Made by a program: the position numbers and the translations under genes. From NCBI RefSeq assembly GCF_001435975.1, contig NZ_AYYR01000043.1:62001-126000 (forward strand): a stretch of 64,000 bases of DNA, written 5' to 3'. Below the pieces are notes generated by a model. It saw only the letters and a list, made by a program, of their open reading frames with translations, was not told the DNA's origin and ran no database searches. The stretch comes from Secundilactobacillus collinoides DSM 20515 = JCM 1123 (lineage in GTDB: Bacteria > Bacillota > Bacilli > Lactobacillales > Lactobacillaceae). Shown one piece after another: positions 21,562 to 30,333 of this stretch. The stretch's first letter is position 1. Every line of letters starts with the position of its first letter.

Positions 21562-21921
21562 ATGCGAAAATCTTACCGCGTTAAAAAGGAGACCGAGTTT
21601 CAAGAAGTCTTTGAAGCGCGCCAATCAGTTGCTAATCGGCAATTCGTTCTATATAAAATGGAGAAACCTAACCAGAAGCATTTCCGGGTAGGTATCTCCG
21701 TTGGTAAGAAGATCGGCAACGCGGTTCATCGTAACTGGGTCAAGCGGCGGATTCGGCAGTCCTTATTGGAACTGAAACCGTTCTTGAAGCAGGACGTTGA
21801 TATTCTCGTCATCGCTCGGCCAACCACGTCAGAGATGTCCATGCCGGACATCAAGGCGCACTTGATTCACGTTTTAAAACTTGCAAAATTGCTTGATACT
21901 GAGTACAGCGAGGAAGACTAG
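21562..21921 (+). CDS. rnpA: ribonuclease P protein component
   Basis: Protein cofactor of RNase P for tRNA 5' maturation, about 119 residues from ATG at 21562 (MRKSYRVKKETEFQEVF). The signature KKIGNAVHRNWVKRRIRQSLLEL is present (canonical R-N-R-x-K-R-R-x-R, here with N-W-V). Its stop overlaps the yidC start by one base (TAGTG). Confidence 0.96.
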   Translation: MRKSYRVKKETEFQEVFEARQSVANRQFVLYKMEKPNQKHFRVGISVGKKIGNAVHRNWVKRRIRQSLLELKPFLKQDVDILVIARPTTSEMSMPDIKAHLIHVLKLAKLLDTEYSEED

Positions 21922-22754
21922 TGAAAAAATTAAAACGCTTTGCGACAATGGGTAGCATTGTCGCGCTAGCCGTTTTATTGACCGCCTGTGGTAATCAGCC
22001 GATTACAAGTCACAGTACCGGTTTTTGGGATGGCGTTGTTTTACTAAACTTCTCGAGAGCAATTATCTGGTTATCGAACCTCTTTAATGGGAGTTATGGT
22101 GTCGGGATCATCGTCTTCACGATCATCGTCCGGATCATTATCCTGCCATTGATGATTTTCCAAACCAGAAGTATGCGCAAGACCCAAGAGATTCAGCCGC
22201 AGTTGAAAGCACTGCAGAAGAAATACTCTTCTAAAGATCAAGAAACAATGGCCAAACTGCGTGAGGAGCAACAAAAGCTCTATAGCGAAGCCGGGGTTAA
22301 CCCCGTGGCCGGATGTTTGCCTATGTTGGTGCAATTACCAATCATTTGGGCCCTGTATCAGGCGATCTTTCGAACGCACGTGTTGCGGACAGGGAGTTTC
22401 TTATGGCTGCAATTAGGGTCTCGAGATCCTTACTTTATCTTACCGATTTTAGCCGCCGTCTTTACGTTCTTTAGTTCGTGGCTCATGATGAAAGGCCAAC
22501 CCGAATCAAACGGGATGACCACCATGATGACGGTCACGACACCAATTATCATTTTCATCACCGCCTTAAGCTTGCCAAGTGCCGTTTCCCTTTACTGGGT
22601 TGTGACGAACGCTTTCCAAGTGGGTCAGACCTTGGTCATTCAAAACCCTTGGAAGATCCGGCGTGAACGTGAAGTCCAGGAACGTGAAAAGCTTGAACAT
22701 GATCGCAAGGTCAAAAAAGCCGTTAAGCGTGCCAAGCAAAGTCGTCGTAAGTAA
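21921..22754 (+). CDS. yidC: membrane protein insertase YidC (SpoIIIJ type)
   Basis: Inserts membrane proteins alone or with Sec; 277 residues, the short Gram-positive form. It begins with a lipoprotein signal peptide and lipobox LTAC (Cys at about 23), then has five membrane segments and the conserved NPVAGCLPMLVQLPI and VSLYWVVTN regions. The usual hydrophilic-groove arginine is in GIIVFTIIVRIIILP. The C terminus is a basic tail (KAVKRAKQSRRK), typical of ribosome-binding YidC2-like ends. GTG start overlapping rnpA. Confidence 0.96.
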   Translation: MKKLKRFATMGSIVALAVLLTACGNQPITSHSTGFWDGVVLLNFSRAIIWLSNLFNGSYGVGIIVFTIIVRIIILPLMIFQTRSMRKTQEIQPQLKALQKKYSSKDQETMAKLREEQQKLYSEAGVNPVAGCLPMLVQLPIIWALYQAIFRTHVLRTGSFLWLQLGSRDPYFILPILAAVFTFFSSWLMMKGQPESNGMTTMMTVTTPIIIFITALSLPSAVSLYWVVTNAFQVGQTLVIQNPWKIRREREVQEREKLEHDRKVKKAVKRAKQSRRK

Positions 22755-22755
22755 C

Positions 22756-22802
22756 TAAAAAATCGTGTCATTGGGTGTGATTCCCGATGGCGCGTTTTTT
22801 TG
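22756..22802 (+). terminator. terminator after yidC
   Basis: CGTGTCATTGGG pairs with CCCGATGGCGCG, followed by T7. Separates yidC from jag. Confidence 0.7.
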
Positions 22803-23290
22803 TGGAGAGAGTGGCGCAAGGCGTTTAGGGGCGGAGCAGAAGGGACTCTGGGCCGAAAAGTCCGGGTCTGACTTTTTGGCCCAGAGTCCCTTCTGCAGGA
22901 GCCCCGTGCCTTGCGAAACTCGTTTATGCTATGTCGCCAAAAAGAACGTCGCAAACCCCACTCAGGCAAATTCCCCCAAAAGTCCGGGCCTGACTTTTTG
23001 GCCCAGAGCCCCTTCTGCAGAAGCCCCGTGCCTTGCGAAACTCGTTTATGCTATGTCGCCAAAAAGAACGTCGCAAACCCCACTCAGGCAAATTCCCCCA
23101 AAAGTCCGGGCCTGACTTTTTGGCCCAGAGTCCCTTCTGCAGGAGCCCCGTGCCTTGCGAAACTCGTTTAGGCTATGTTGCCAAGAAGAGTGTCGCAAGT
23201 CCCACTCAGGCAAATACACCCGCAAAGTCGTGCCTGATTTTTGGGCCAAGGTCAAATACGCAGGAGCTCTTAACCCTGAGAAACGCGTTC
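22803..23290 (+). repeat. long hairpin repeat array, copy 5 (four tandem units)
   Basis: The first unit is complete: GAGAGTGGCGCAAGGCGTTT, inner stem AGAAGGGACTCTGGGCC with its complement around AAAAGTCCGGGTCTGACTTTT, right arm GCCCCGTGCCTTGCGAAAC, end TCGTTTATGCTATG. Two near-identical units of about 122 bp follow lacking the left arm, then a fourth, diverged unit. The reading frames here are by-products of the tandem structure. Confidence 0.9.
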
Positions 23291-23587
23291 AAGGAAAAAA
23301 CACCGTGGCGCACTACTGTTTCAATCAACAAAAGCGATTCACTGAAATATCGAATAAAAAGCATAACCTGAACACCAACTGCCGCAACAGAAAGTCATAG
23401 AATGGACATACAAAACCGCCCTTTACAGGACAAATACATACGCAATCCGGTCATTTCGGGACAAAATACCGAAAAAATATTACAAACGGCCAGTTTAAAG
23501 CGCTAACACGTAATTTTGCGCTATTATTGACGGGGACCATGATATACTATATCTAATGGGGTTATACCCCTGAAGGGAGAACTTACC
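23291..23587. other. intergenic upstream of jag
   Basis: No gene. A promoter for jag is likely near 23528, with TTGACG followed at 15-17 bases by TATATC/TATCTA, and a ribosome site GAAGGGAGA before the ATG. Confidence 0.5.
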
Positions 23588-24364
23588 ATGACTGTATTTA
23601 AAGGCGATACCGTGGAAGCCGCTATTGAAACCGGCTTAAAAGCATTGAGCTTAACCAGAACTGACATCGAAACCACGGTTCAAGTAACGCCTCGTCGCGG
23701 ATTTTTCGGCATTGGTGCTCGTCAAGCAGAAGTTGACGTTAAGCCAAAACAAACCGAAACTGCGCACTCAGACGTCCAGGCGACCGCTGCAACGGCAACC
23801 CAGCCGCAAGCACAACCCGTGAACCGGACAAAAACCGAAACGAACGTTAAAGAAACTACTGAAACCAACGTACCACATATTGAAATTGAAACTGAACTCA
23901 CCAACAAGGAAAGCTACGCTGAAGTTGTTGCTGAATTAAAGACTTATTTGGATGAAATTGTTGCGCAATTAGGCATCGATGCTACCAGCACCACTGAAAT
24001 CAAACACCGTCAAATCACTGTTAACTTCAACACGGAGGCTGAAGGGTTACTGATCGGCAAGCATGGCCGGACCATCAACGCGATGCAAAGCTTAGCACAA
24101 GTTTATCTGAACCATAAGCGCTTCTCTAAATTGGTTGTCACATTGGACGTGGCGAACTATCGGAGCCGCCGGATCGATACGCTGACCCGGTTAGCAGAAA
24201 ACATGGCACGTGAGGTTGTCGCAACGGGCAAACCAGTCTACCTGGACCCGATGCCATCTTTTGAACGCAAGCAAATTCATGCCGTTTTGGCCAATAACGA
24301 CCACGTCATGACGTATTCAGCAGGCAGCGAACCAAAACGTGCTGTCGTCATTTCGCCACGGTAA
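23588..24364 (+). CDS. jag: RNA-binding protein Jag/KhpB
   Basis: SpoIIIJ-associated RNA-binding protein, 258 residues, partner of KhpA in controlling cell elongation and sRNA/mRNA in Gram-positives. Order: Jag-N domain (VFKGDTVEAAIETGLKALSL, RRGFFGIGAR), a low-complexity Thr/Ala/Gln/Glu linker (about 55-110), KH domain (LLIGKHGRTINAMQSLAQVYLN) and R3H domain (YRSRRIDTLTRLAENMAREV; PMPSFERKQIHAVLAN). Separated from yidC by 830 bp of hairpin repeats instead of the usual short gap. Confidence 0.95.
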   Translation: MTVFKGDTVEAAIETGLKALSLTRTDIETTVQVTPRRGFFGIGARQAEVDVKPKQTETAHSDVQATAATATQPQAQPVNRTKTETNVKETTETNVPHIEIETELTNKESYAEVVAELKTYLDEIVAQLGIDATSTTEIKHRQITVNFNTEAEGLLIGKHGRTINAMQSLAQVYLNHKRFSKLVVTLDVANYRSRRIDTLTRLAENMAREVVATGKPVYLDPMPSFERKQIHAVLANNDHVMTYSAGSEPKRAVVISPR

Positions 24365-24769
24365 CAGCAAAATTTTAACGCATCAGACGGATGCTTATTT
24401 TGTGCTGACTTAAAAACACATGGACGTCAGCAAATTTTTTAAAGTGAATAGGACAGAAATGGTGGCATTTGCACCTAAATAATGCCGCTTTTTGTAGTAC
24501 AGTCGTTACGGTTTTGCCGATATTGCCGATATTGCTGATATTGATATGAGGCGTGGAATAGTAAGTAGTCAGCGGCCGTATTTTGATTATTGCCATGCGC
24601 AACAAACGAGATTCAATCTTGCAGCAATAATGCAAGTCGATTCAGGGTCGTTTAGGAGTCATGACAGTGTGTGCTGACGCACATGATGGCACAGCGTTGC
24701 CCCCGCATTCATGAGTAAATTAAGACCACCAAAATCCAAAAAACAAACACTTGTTTTTGTCTGTTCGTC
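24365..24769. other. intergenic between jag and mnmE promoter
   Basis: No gene. A short tandem run of GATATTGCC-like units lies at about 24515-24548 (TTGCCGATATTGCCGATATT). Otherwise unremarkable. Confidence 0.6.
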
Positions 24770-24798
24770 TTGACAAAAGGGTGGAAGCACATTAATAT
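24770..24798 (+). promoter_or_regulatory. mnmE promoter
   Basis: TTGACA (24770-24775), 17 bases, TAATAT (24793-24798): near-consensus spacing and boxes, about 130 bp upstream of mnmE. Confidence 0.75.
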
Positions 24799-24837
24799 TG
24801 TAGACAATCATTCTTATCTTAAATAGATAAAGTAGTC

Positions 24838-24896
24838 AAAGTGCTTTATCCATGCTGTTAGGGGCATGGGTGCGCACTTTTTTTGTGCGTGAAATT
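24838..24896 (+). promoter_or_regulatory. attenuator-like leader of mnmE
   Basis: CCATGC pairs with GCATGG and AAGTGC with GCGCACTT, ending in seven T (a terminator inside the leader). The 3' arm can alternatively pair as GCGCAC with GTGCGT across the T run, which would break the terminator. The signal that switches it is not evident. Confidence 0.5.
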
Positions 24897-24927
24897 CGTC
24901 ACAAATCCAATGAGGAGGGATAACGCT

Positions 24928-26319
24928 ATGACAGCGACAAGTGAATTTGATACGATTGCGGCCGTTGCAACGCCGCCTGGAGAGGGTGGCATATCGATTA
25001 TTCGGGTGAGCGGCGACGATGTTTTTGACGTCGTTGAACCGCTATTTAAGGGTAAAAACTTAAAGAACGTGAAAACGCACACGATTAATTACGGCCACAT
25101 TATTGACCCCGAGACCCAGTCTGAAGTTGATGAGGTCATGGTGTCCGTGATGCGGGCACCAAAGACTTACACCCGTGAAGACGTGCTGGAGATCAACTGC
25201 CATGGTGGTCTAATGGCCACCAATGAGATCCTGCAACTGGTGCTCAGTAACGGCGCCCGGCTGGCCGAACCAGGTGAGTTTACCAAACGAGCCTTTCTGA
25301 ACGGCCGAATTGACCTGTCGCAGGCCGAGGCGGTCATGGATCTGATCCGTGCGAAAACGGATAAGTCGATGAAGGTTGCCCTGAATCAGTTGGATGGCAG
25401 CTTATCGCGGTTGATCAAGAACCTGCGCCAAGATATTTTGGAGGTGTTAGCCCAAGTTGAGGTCAACATCGACTATCCGGAATACGATGACGTGGAGACA
25501 ATGACGACAAAGCTATTATTGGAAAAAGCGCAGGAAGTTAAAGCGTCGATCCAGCAGTTACTGAAGACGGCTAAGCAGGGGAAAGTTCTCCGTGAAGGTC
25601 TGGCAACGGCCATCGTTGGCCGCCCGAACGTCGGAAAGTCCAGCCTGTTAAATCAGTTGTTAAACGAAGATAAAGCCATTGTGACGGACGTTGCCGGGAC
25701 GACCCGGGACGTGATTGAAGAGTACGTCAATGTGGCTGGGGTCCCGCTAAAATTGATCGACACTGCCGGTATTCGCAAAACGGATGACACGGTGGAAAAA
25801 ATCGGTGTTGAGCGCTCCAGAAAAGCTATCGGTGCCGCAGATCTGGTGCTCCTTGTATTGGACACCAGTGAGCCGCTAACGGACGGTGACCGGCAATTAT
25901 TAGCGGATACAGCTGATGAAAAGCGGATCATTATTTTAAATAAAACAGACCTGCCATTGAAGCTTGATATGACCGAGTTGCAGCATCTGGCCGGCGATAC
26001 CAAGCTGATCAAGACTTCGATGCTGCAAAATCAGGGCGTCAGTGAGCTGCAGGAAGAAATTGCCCACCTGTTCTTTGATGAAGGTATCGAGAGCGGTCAG
26101 GGTAACGTCATGGTCACGAACGCGCGCCACATTGGCTTGCTGCACCAGGCCAGCAAGGCGCTGGATGACGTGATGACAGGAATCGCAGCGGGGATGCCGG
26201 TGGACCTCGTTCAGATCGACATGACCCGTTGCTGGAACTACCTTGGTGAAATCACCGGGGACAGTTATCAAGATGAACTGCTGGACCAGTTATTCAGTCA
26301 GTTCTGTGTCGGCAAGTAG
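24928..26319 (+). CDS. mnmE: tRNA modification GTPase MnmE
   Basis: GTPase that with MnmG makes 5-(carboxymethyl)aminomethyluridine at the tRNA wobble position; about 463 residues from ATG at 24928 ([13 protein letters not shown]), placed by GAGGAGGGATAACGCT. N-terminal tetrahydrofolate-binding domain ([15 protein letters not shown]), helical domain, G domain with [36 protein letters not shown] and NKTD, and the catalytic C-terminal FCVGK end. mnmG follows after 160 bp. Confidence 0.97.
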   Translation: MTATSEFDTIAAVATPPGEGGISIIRVSGDDVFDVVEPLFKGKNLKNVKTHTINYGHIIDPETQSEVDEVMVSVMRAPKTYTREDVLEINCHGGLMATNEILQLVLSNGARLAEPGEFTKRAFLNGRIDLSQAEAVMDLIRAKTDKSMKVALNQLDGSLSRLIKNLRQDILEVLAQVEVNIDYPEYDDVETMTTKLLLEKAQEVKASIQQLLKTAKQGKVLREGLATAIVGRPNVGKSSLLNQLLNEDKAIVTDVAGTTRDVIEEYVNVAGVPLKLIDTAGIRKTDDTVEKIGVERSRKAIGAADLVLLVLDTSEPLTDGDRQLLADTADEKRIIILNKTDLPLKLDMTELQHLAGDTKLIKTSMLQNQGVSELQEEIAHLFFDEGIESGQGNVMVTNARHIGLLHQASKALDDVMTGIAAGMPVDLVQIDMTRCWNYLGEITGDSYQDELLDQLFSQFCVGK

Positions 26320-26482
26320 CACACCACTGCAGGTTTGAGCAGAAGCTAAATCCGTTGACTAAATGATAGTAACGGCGTAGCATTCACGGTTGCAGTGTCA
26401 CGACCATGCTGTCTTAAAAAGCGCCATGGTCATTTAATAACGATTATGAGTTTAAAAACGAAACATTCAAGGAGAGAAAGAC

Positions 26483-28393
26483 ATGCCTGAGATTCAACCA
26501 TACCAAGGAAAAGACTACGACGTCATTGTCGTGGGTGCCGGCCATGCCGGTGTTGAAGCAGCGCTGGCAGCTGCGCGCATGGGAAACAAGACCCTGCTGA
26601 TGACCATTAATTTAGACATGGTCGCTTTTATGCCATGTAACCCATCAGTGGGCGGTCCGGCAAAGGGAATTGTTGTGCGTGAAATTGACGCACTGGGCGG
26701 CGAAATGGGCCGCAACATTGACAAGACCTACGTTCAGATGCGGATGTTAAATACTGGGAAAGGCCCGGCTGTCCGCGCATTACGGGCTCAAGCTGACAAG
26801 CACGCCTACCATGCCGAAATGAAGCACACGTTGGAAAAAGAACCAAACTTAACGTTGCGTCAGGGTATCGTGGATGACCTGATTGTTGAAGATGGCGTCT
26901 GTGAAGGGGTCATTACCAACACCGGTGCTCGGTACAGTGCGAAGGCCGTAGTTATTGCGGCTGGAACAGCTGCCCGGGGTAAGATCATCATCGGTGAACT
27001 GATGTATTCTTCTGGTCCAAACAACTCCCAGCCTGCGATGAAACTGACCAAGAATCTGGAAAAGTATGGGTTGGAACTCAAGCGCTTCAAGACTGGGACT
27101 CCGCCGCGAGTCGATGGTAACACCATCAAGTATGATGAGACCGAAGAACAGCCGGGTGACGTTGAACCAAACCACTTTAGTTACGAAACACCGGATGAAA
27201 ACTATTTGGCGCTGAAAAATCAACTATCATGCTGGTTAACGTACACCAACGAGACGACCCACAAAATCATTCGCGATAACCTTGACCGGGCACCAATGTT
27301 TACCGGTGTTATCGAAGGTGTCGGGCCCCGTTACTGCCCATCCATCGAGGATAAGATCGTCCGGTTTGCTGACAAGAGCCGCCACCAGCTGTTCTTGGAG
27401 CCAGAGGGCCGTAACACGGATGAATGGTACGTTCAGGGACTCTCCACATCAATGCCGGAAGAGGTTCAGCAAAAGATCCTCCACTCCATCAAGGGACTCG
27501 AGCACGCCGAAATGATGCGACCAGGATACGCCATCGAATACGATGTCGTTTCCCCTTACCAACTACGGCCGACACTGGAAACTAAGCAGGTCAAGAATCT
27601 GTTTACTGCTGGTCAAACCAACGGAACTTCCGGCTATGAAGAGGCTGCTGGACAGGGCATTATGGCCGGCATCAACGCTGGTCTGCGGGCGCTGAACAAG
27701 GGTGAATTCATCATGAAGCGTTCTGAGGGCTACATCGGCGTGATGATCGATGACTTGGTCACCAAGGGCACCAACGAACCTTACCGTTTGCTGACCAGCC
27801 GGGCCGAATACCGGTTGATCCTGCGTCACGACAACGCTGATCTGCGGTTGACAGACAAGGGCTACGAACTGGGTCTGATCTCGCAAGAACGGTATGACGC
27901 TTTTAATAAGAAGCGCCAAATCATTGAAGACGAAATCGCCCGGTTGAATACGGTGCGGGTCAAGCCTTCTGACACGGTCAACGCCTATGTTCAGTCACAC
28001 AATGAGAAACCATTGAAGGATGGTGTCCTGGCGACTGATTTCTTGCGGCGGCCGCAGGTGACCTATAAGGACTTGTTGCAATTTATTCCAGCACCGGACG
28101 AACCTTTGGACCGTCGGGAAATGGAAGAGGTTGAGGTACAGATCAAGTACGCCGGCTACATCAAGAAGGCCGAAGACAACGTGGCTAAGATGAAGAAGAT
28201 GGAAGCCAAGAAGATTCCTAACAATATCGACTACGATGCCATTGATGGCTTGGCAACTGAAGCCCACCAGAAACTAAACAAGATCCGACCGGAAACGGTG
28301 GCACAAGCAACGCGAATCAGCGGGGTCAACCCAGCTGACATTGCGATCCTTGACGTTTACATCGAACAAGGAAAGATTGCGAAGGTTAAGTAG
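26483..28393 (+). CDS. mnmG: tRNA uridine modification enzyme MnmG (GidA)
   Basis: FAD-dependent partner of MnmE, 636 residues. FAD-binding Rossmann start [20 protein letters not shown]; family signatures [33 protein letters not shown] and [20 protein letters not shown] are intact. ATG at 26483 after AAGGAGAG. In many firmicutes rsmG-noc-parA-parB follow mnmG; here they do not, although parS sites lie 1.5 kb on. Confidence 0.97.
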   Translation: MPEIQPYQGKDYDVIVVGAGHAGVEAALAAARMGNKTLLMTINLDMVAFMPCNPSVGGPAKGIVVREIDALGGEMGRNIDKTYVQMRMLNTGKGPAVRALRAQADKHAYHAEMKHTLEKEPNLTLRQGIVDDLIVEDGVCEGVITNTGARYSAKAVVIAAGTAARGKIIIGELMYSSGPNNSQPAMKLTKNLEKYGLELKRFKTGTPPRVDGNTIKYDETEEQPGDVEPNHFSYETPDENYLALKNQLSCWLTYTNETTHKIIRDNLDRAPMFTGVIEGVGPRYCPSIEDKIVRFADKSRHQLFLEPEGRNTDEWYVQGLSTSMPEEVQQKILHSIKGLEHAEMMRPGYAIEYDVVSPYQLRPTLETKQVKNLFTAGQTNGTSGYEEAAGQGIMAGINAGLRALNKGEFIMKRSEGYIGVMIDDLVTKGTNEPYRLLTSRAEYRLILRHDNADLRLTDKGYELGLISQERYDAFNKKRQIIEDEIARLNTVRVKPSDTVNAYVQSHNEKPLKDGVLATDFLRRPQVTYKDLLQFIPAPDEPLDRREMEEVEVQIKYAGYIKKAEDNVAKMKKMEAKKIPNNIDYDAIDGLATEAHQKLNKIRPETVAQATRISGVNPADIAILDVYIEQGKIAKVK

Positions 28394-28431
28394 GATTATT
28401 AGTGATAGTTCTATGAAATAATGAGTAATAT

Positions 28432-28476
28432 AAAAGGCAGTTCACTTTCGTGTTGAAAGATGAACTGCCTTTTTAT
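28432..28476 (+). terminator. mnmG terminator
   Basis: AAAGGCAGTTCA pairs with TGAACTGCCTTT, then TTATT. Confidence 0.8.
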
Positions 28477-28630
28477 TATGCAATAAAAGCCTGATATAAA
28501 ACGTTATAATATTGCTTGTATCATGTTAAGTGTATATACGTGTATAAAAATACAATAACAAGTTTGAGAAAGCGCGTTGTTTCAAACTGAGATTGGGCTA
28601 AACCGGCCTTTATGCCATGAGTAACGCGGG

Positions 28631-29152
28631 TTATTTCTTGAATTCAGGTGCGCCAAGTTCAATGTGGCTTAAGGTTTCTTTTTCAGTTGCGCGGCCAGCT
28701 TTGCGTTCTTGTACGCGCGCCTCATATCCAGCACAGAGAAATTTTTCTTCCGCGGTTTCCGGCACGATGATCGGCAACGTTGGGTCAGCTGGACTGGCCG
28801 CCGTTACGAAGGTCACAAAACAGGTAAAACCTAAGAAACGCTTGCCAGTGGTCAAGTCTTCACCGACAGCTTTCACAAAGACTTCCATCGACCGTTTACT
28901 AGTCCCGGTCACGTAGGAATCGATGATCATGGTTTCTGGTACTGCAAAGGGTTTGACAAACTGCATGTGATCCATAGCGGCGGTGACTTGAATCTGTTTT
29001 GAGACCCGGGCGGCTGAGACGGATGAGCTATCATCGATCAAAGCAAGTGTTCGGCCGCCAAAAACGGTACCGTGTTCGTTAATATCTGCCAGAAAGACCC
29101 GGTGGTTGATAAGGGAACGTGTAGCGCGACATGTCATTTTTTCTGTTGTCAT
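28631..29152 (-). CDS. acyl-CoA thioesterase, hotdog fold (YciA/YkhA type)
   Basis: Hotdog-fold thioesterase, 173 residues, hydrolysing acyl-CoA; substrate range unknown. Visible family features: RSLINHRVFLADINEHGTVFGGRTLALIDDSSSVSAARV (the N-x-H-G-x-x-F-G-G catalytic helix region) and FVKPFAVPETMIIDSYVTGTSKRSMEVFV. ATG at 29152 after GGAGG. A single gene convergent to mnmG. Confidence 0.9.
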   Translation of the reverse strand: MTTEKMTCRATRSLINHRVFLADINEHGTVFGGRTLALIDDSSSVSAARVSKQIQVTAAMDHMQFVKPFAVPETMIIDSYVTGTSKRSMEVFVKAVGEDLTTGKRFLGFTCFVTFVTAASPADPTLPIIVPETAEEKFLCAGYEARVQERKAGRATEKETLSHIELGAPEFKK

Positions 29153-29497
29153 GAGCTGACCTCCAAACTAATACTTCTAGTGTAGCATAGTTTAAAGGCT
29201 AATTGGTTGCGCTTTCTTGATTGAGGGGAGAAAATCAGTGTGTGACAAATAGTAACAACATGCTTTTCGTATTCAGGTGGTTCGCGTAACCGTTAAACCG
29301 ACAACCGGTGCCGACATGCGACCTTCAGAAAGGTGAAAACTAGCCCATAATCATGCTAGAAAGTGGCATTGCGTGGATAAAACTGGTAGATGGCGGGCTA
29401 TAACCAAACTATTGCCTGAAGACGATTGTTACGTAGAAAGCTGTATAATGAGGACCAAACAGTTATTAAAAATGCACAATAGAGAGGGGTATAAAAA
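29153..29497. other. intergenic between divergent genes
   Basis: Holds promoters only: TATAAT at 29444-29449 fits the following plus-strand gene, without a clear -35. No gene or repeat seen. Confidence 0.6.
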
Positions 29498-29857
29498 ATG
29501 ACAAAGCATCTAGAATTAACTCAGGGCGCTATCGACAAGATCAAGTCACATTTAACGGATGATACTAGATTGTTGCTCAGTTACGACGATGGGGTGGGAC
29601 CATATTCGCACCACGGCCTCGTTGCACTGCAAGTGTCTTTCCAATTGGTTTTGATCAATAAGGATATGCCATACAACGATTATGATAAGGAATTGGACTC
29701 CAACCTTGGCACCATTTACTTCAAGGGTTATTCAGAAAAATTCCTCGGCGATAACATGAAACTAACACTGCAGCCGCGCTATAATACGCTGGTTTTGGCG
29801 GATGATAATGATGAAATTGATGAGAACGTGGAAATTGTTGACGAACGCACGCATTGA
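29498..29857 (+). CDS. iron-sulfur cluster biosynthesis family (HesB-like) protein
   Basis: 119 residues resembling the HesB/YfhF-like PF01521 fold common in lactobacilli: LELTQGAIDKIKSHL at the start, then LLLSYDDGVGPYSHHG and a beta-rich C-terminal half. The conserved cysteines of true A-type Fe-S carriers are absent, so cluster carriage is unlikely and the role is unknown. Good ribosome site AGAGAGGGGT. A consensus parS starts six bases after its stop. Confidence 0.7.
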   Translation: MTKHLELTQGAIDKIKSHLTDDTRLLLSYDDGVGPYSHHGLVALQVSFQLVLINKDMPYNDYDKELDSNLGTIYFKGYSEKFLGDNMKLTLQPRYNTLVLADDNDEIDENVEIVDERTH

Positions 29858-29862
29858 TTAGA

Positions 29863-29878
29863 TGTTTCACGTGAAACA
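29863..29878. promoter_or_regulatory. parS: parS site, exact consensus
   Basis: TGTTTCACGTGAAACA, a perfect 16-bp palindrome and exact match to the bacterial parS consensus, 9 kb from dnaA. Confidence 0.92.
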
Positions 29879-29890
29879 ATGACTTGGAGA

Positions 29891-29937
29891 AGGCTTCAGC
29901 AACGCATGTAAAGACGCGCTGCTGAAGCCTTTTGTTA
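29891..29937 (+). terminator. terminator
   Basis: AGGCTTCAGCA pairs with TGCTGAAGCCT, then TTTGTTATT. Ends the preceding gene, with a parS between stop and stem. Confidence 0.8.
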
Positions 29938-30031
29938 TTGTTCAGATTAGAAACAAAAGTAAGAGAGTCGTTGCAGATTTTAAAGACATTACCGACAACC
30001 TGGGTCATGACTGCAGACAGTTCGGGTCACA

Positions 30032-30047
30032 TGTTTCACGTGGAACA
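30032..30047. promoter_or_regulatory. parS: parS site, exact consensus variant
   Basis: TGTTTCACGTGGAACA; its complement TGTTCCACGTGAAACA is the other common parS form. It lies 169 bp from the previous site. Confidence 0.9.
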
Positions 30048-30333
30048 TGTTGGACGGCTATACTGATTTAGAATGACCGTTTCAAAAGAAACAAAAGTCG
30101 TTTATTCGGCGTTGTGTTCTGAAATTCGGATGTCTTTGACGACATTTTCGACACCCGTCTCATATTATTAGCACAGTGCGTTTTATTAAAAACAGCTGTT
30201 CAAGATTCTTACAAAAAGTAAGTCAAAATACGTGACCTTTTAATTTCCAAGTTTTACAATGTGCACAGTAAATCAGATTCAGGTTACCACTAGCCTTTAT
30301 CTAGTGAGATCAGTAGATTAGGGAGCGAAGCAC
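30048..30333. other. intergenic upstream of pyruvate oxidase
   Basis: No gene. It should hold the pyruvate oxidase promoter, but no strong -35/-10 pair stands out. Ribosome site TAGGGAGCG lies before the ATG. Confidence 0.5.

Noticed and set aside
22765-23400. Several overlapping frames with repeated QKERRKPHSGKFPQ-like peptides
   Set aside because: The repetition comes from the tandem hairpin array; no ribosome sites.
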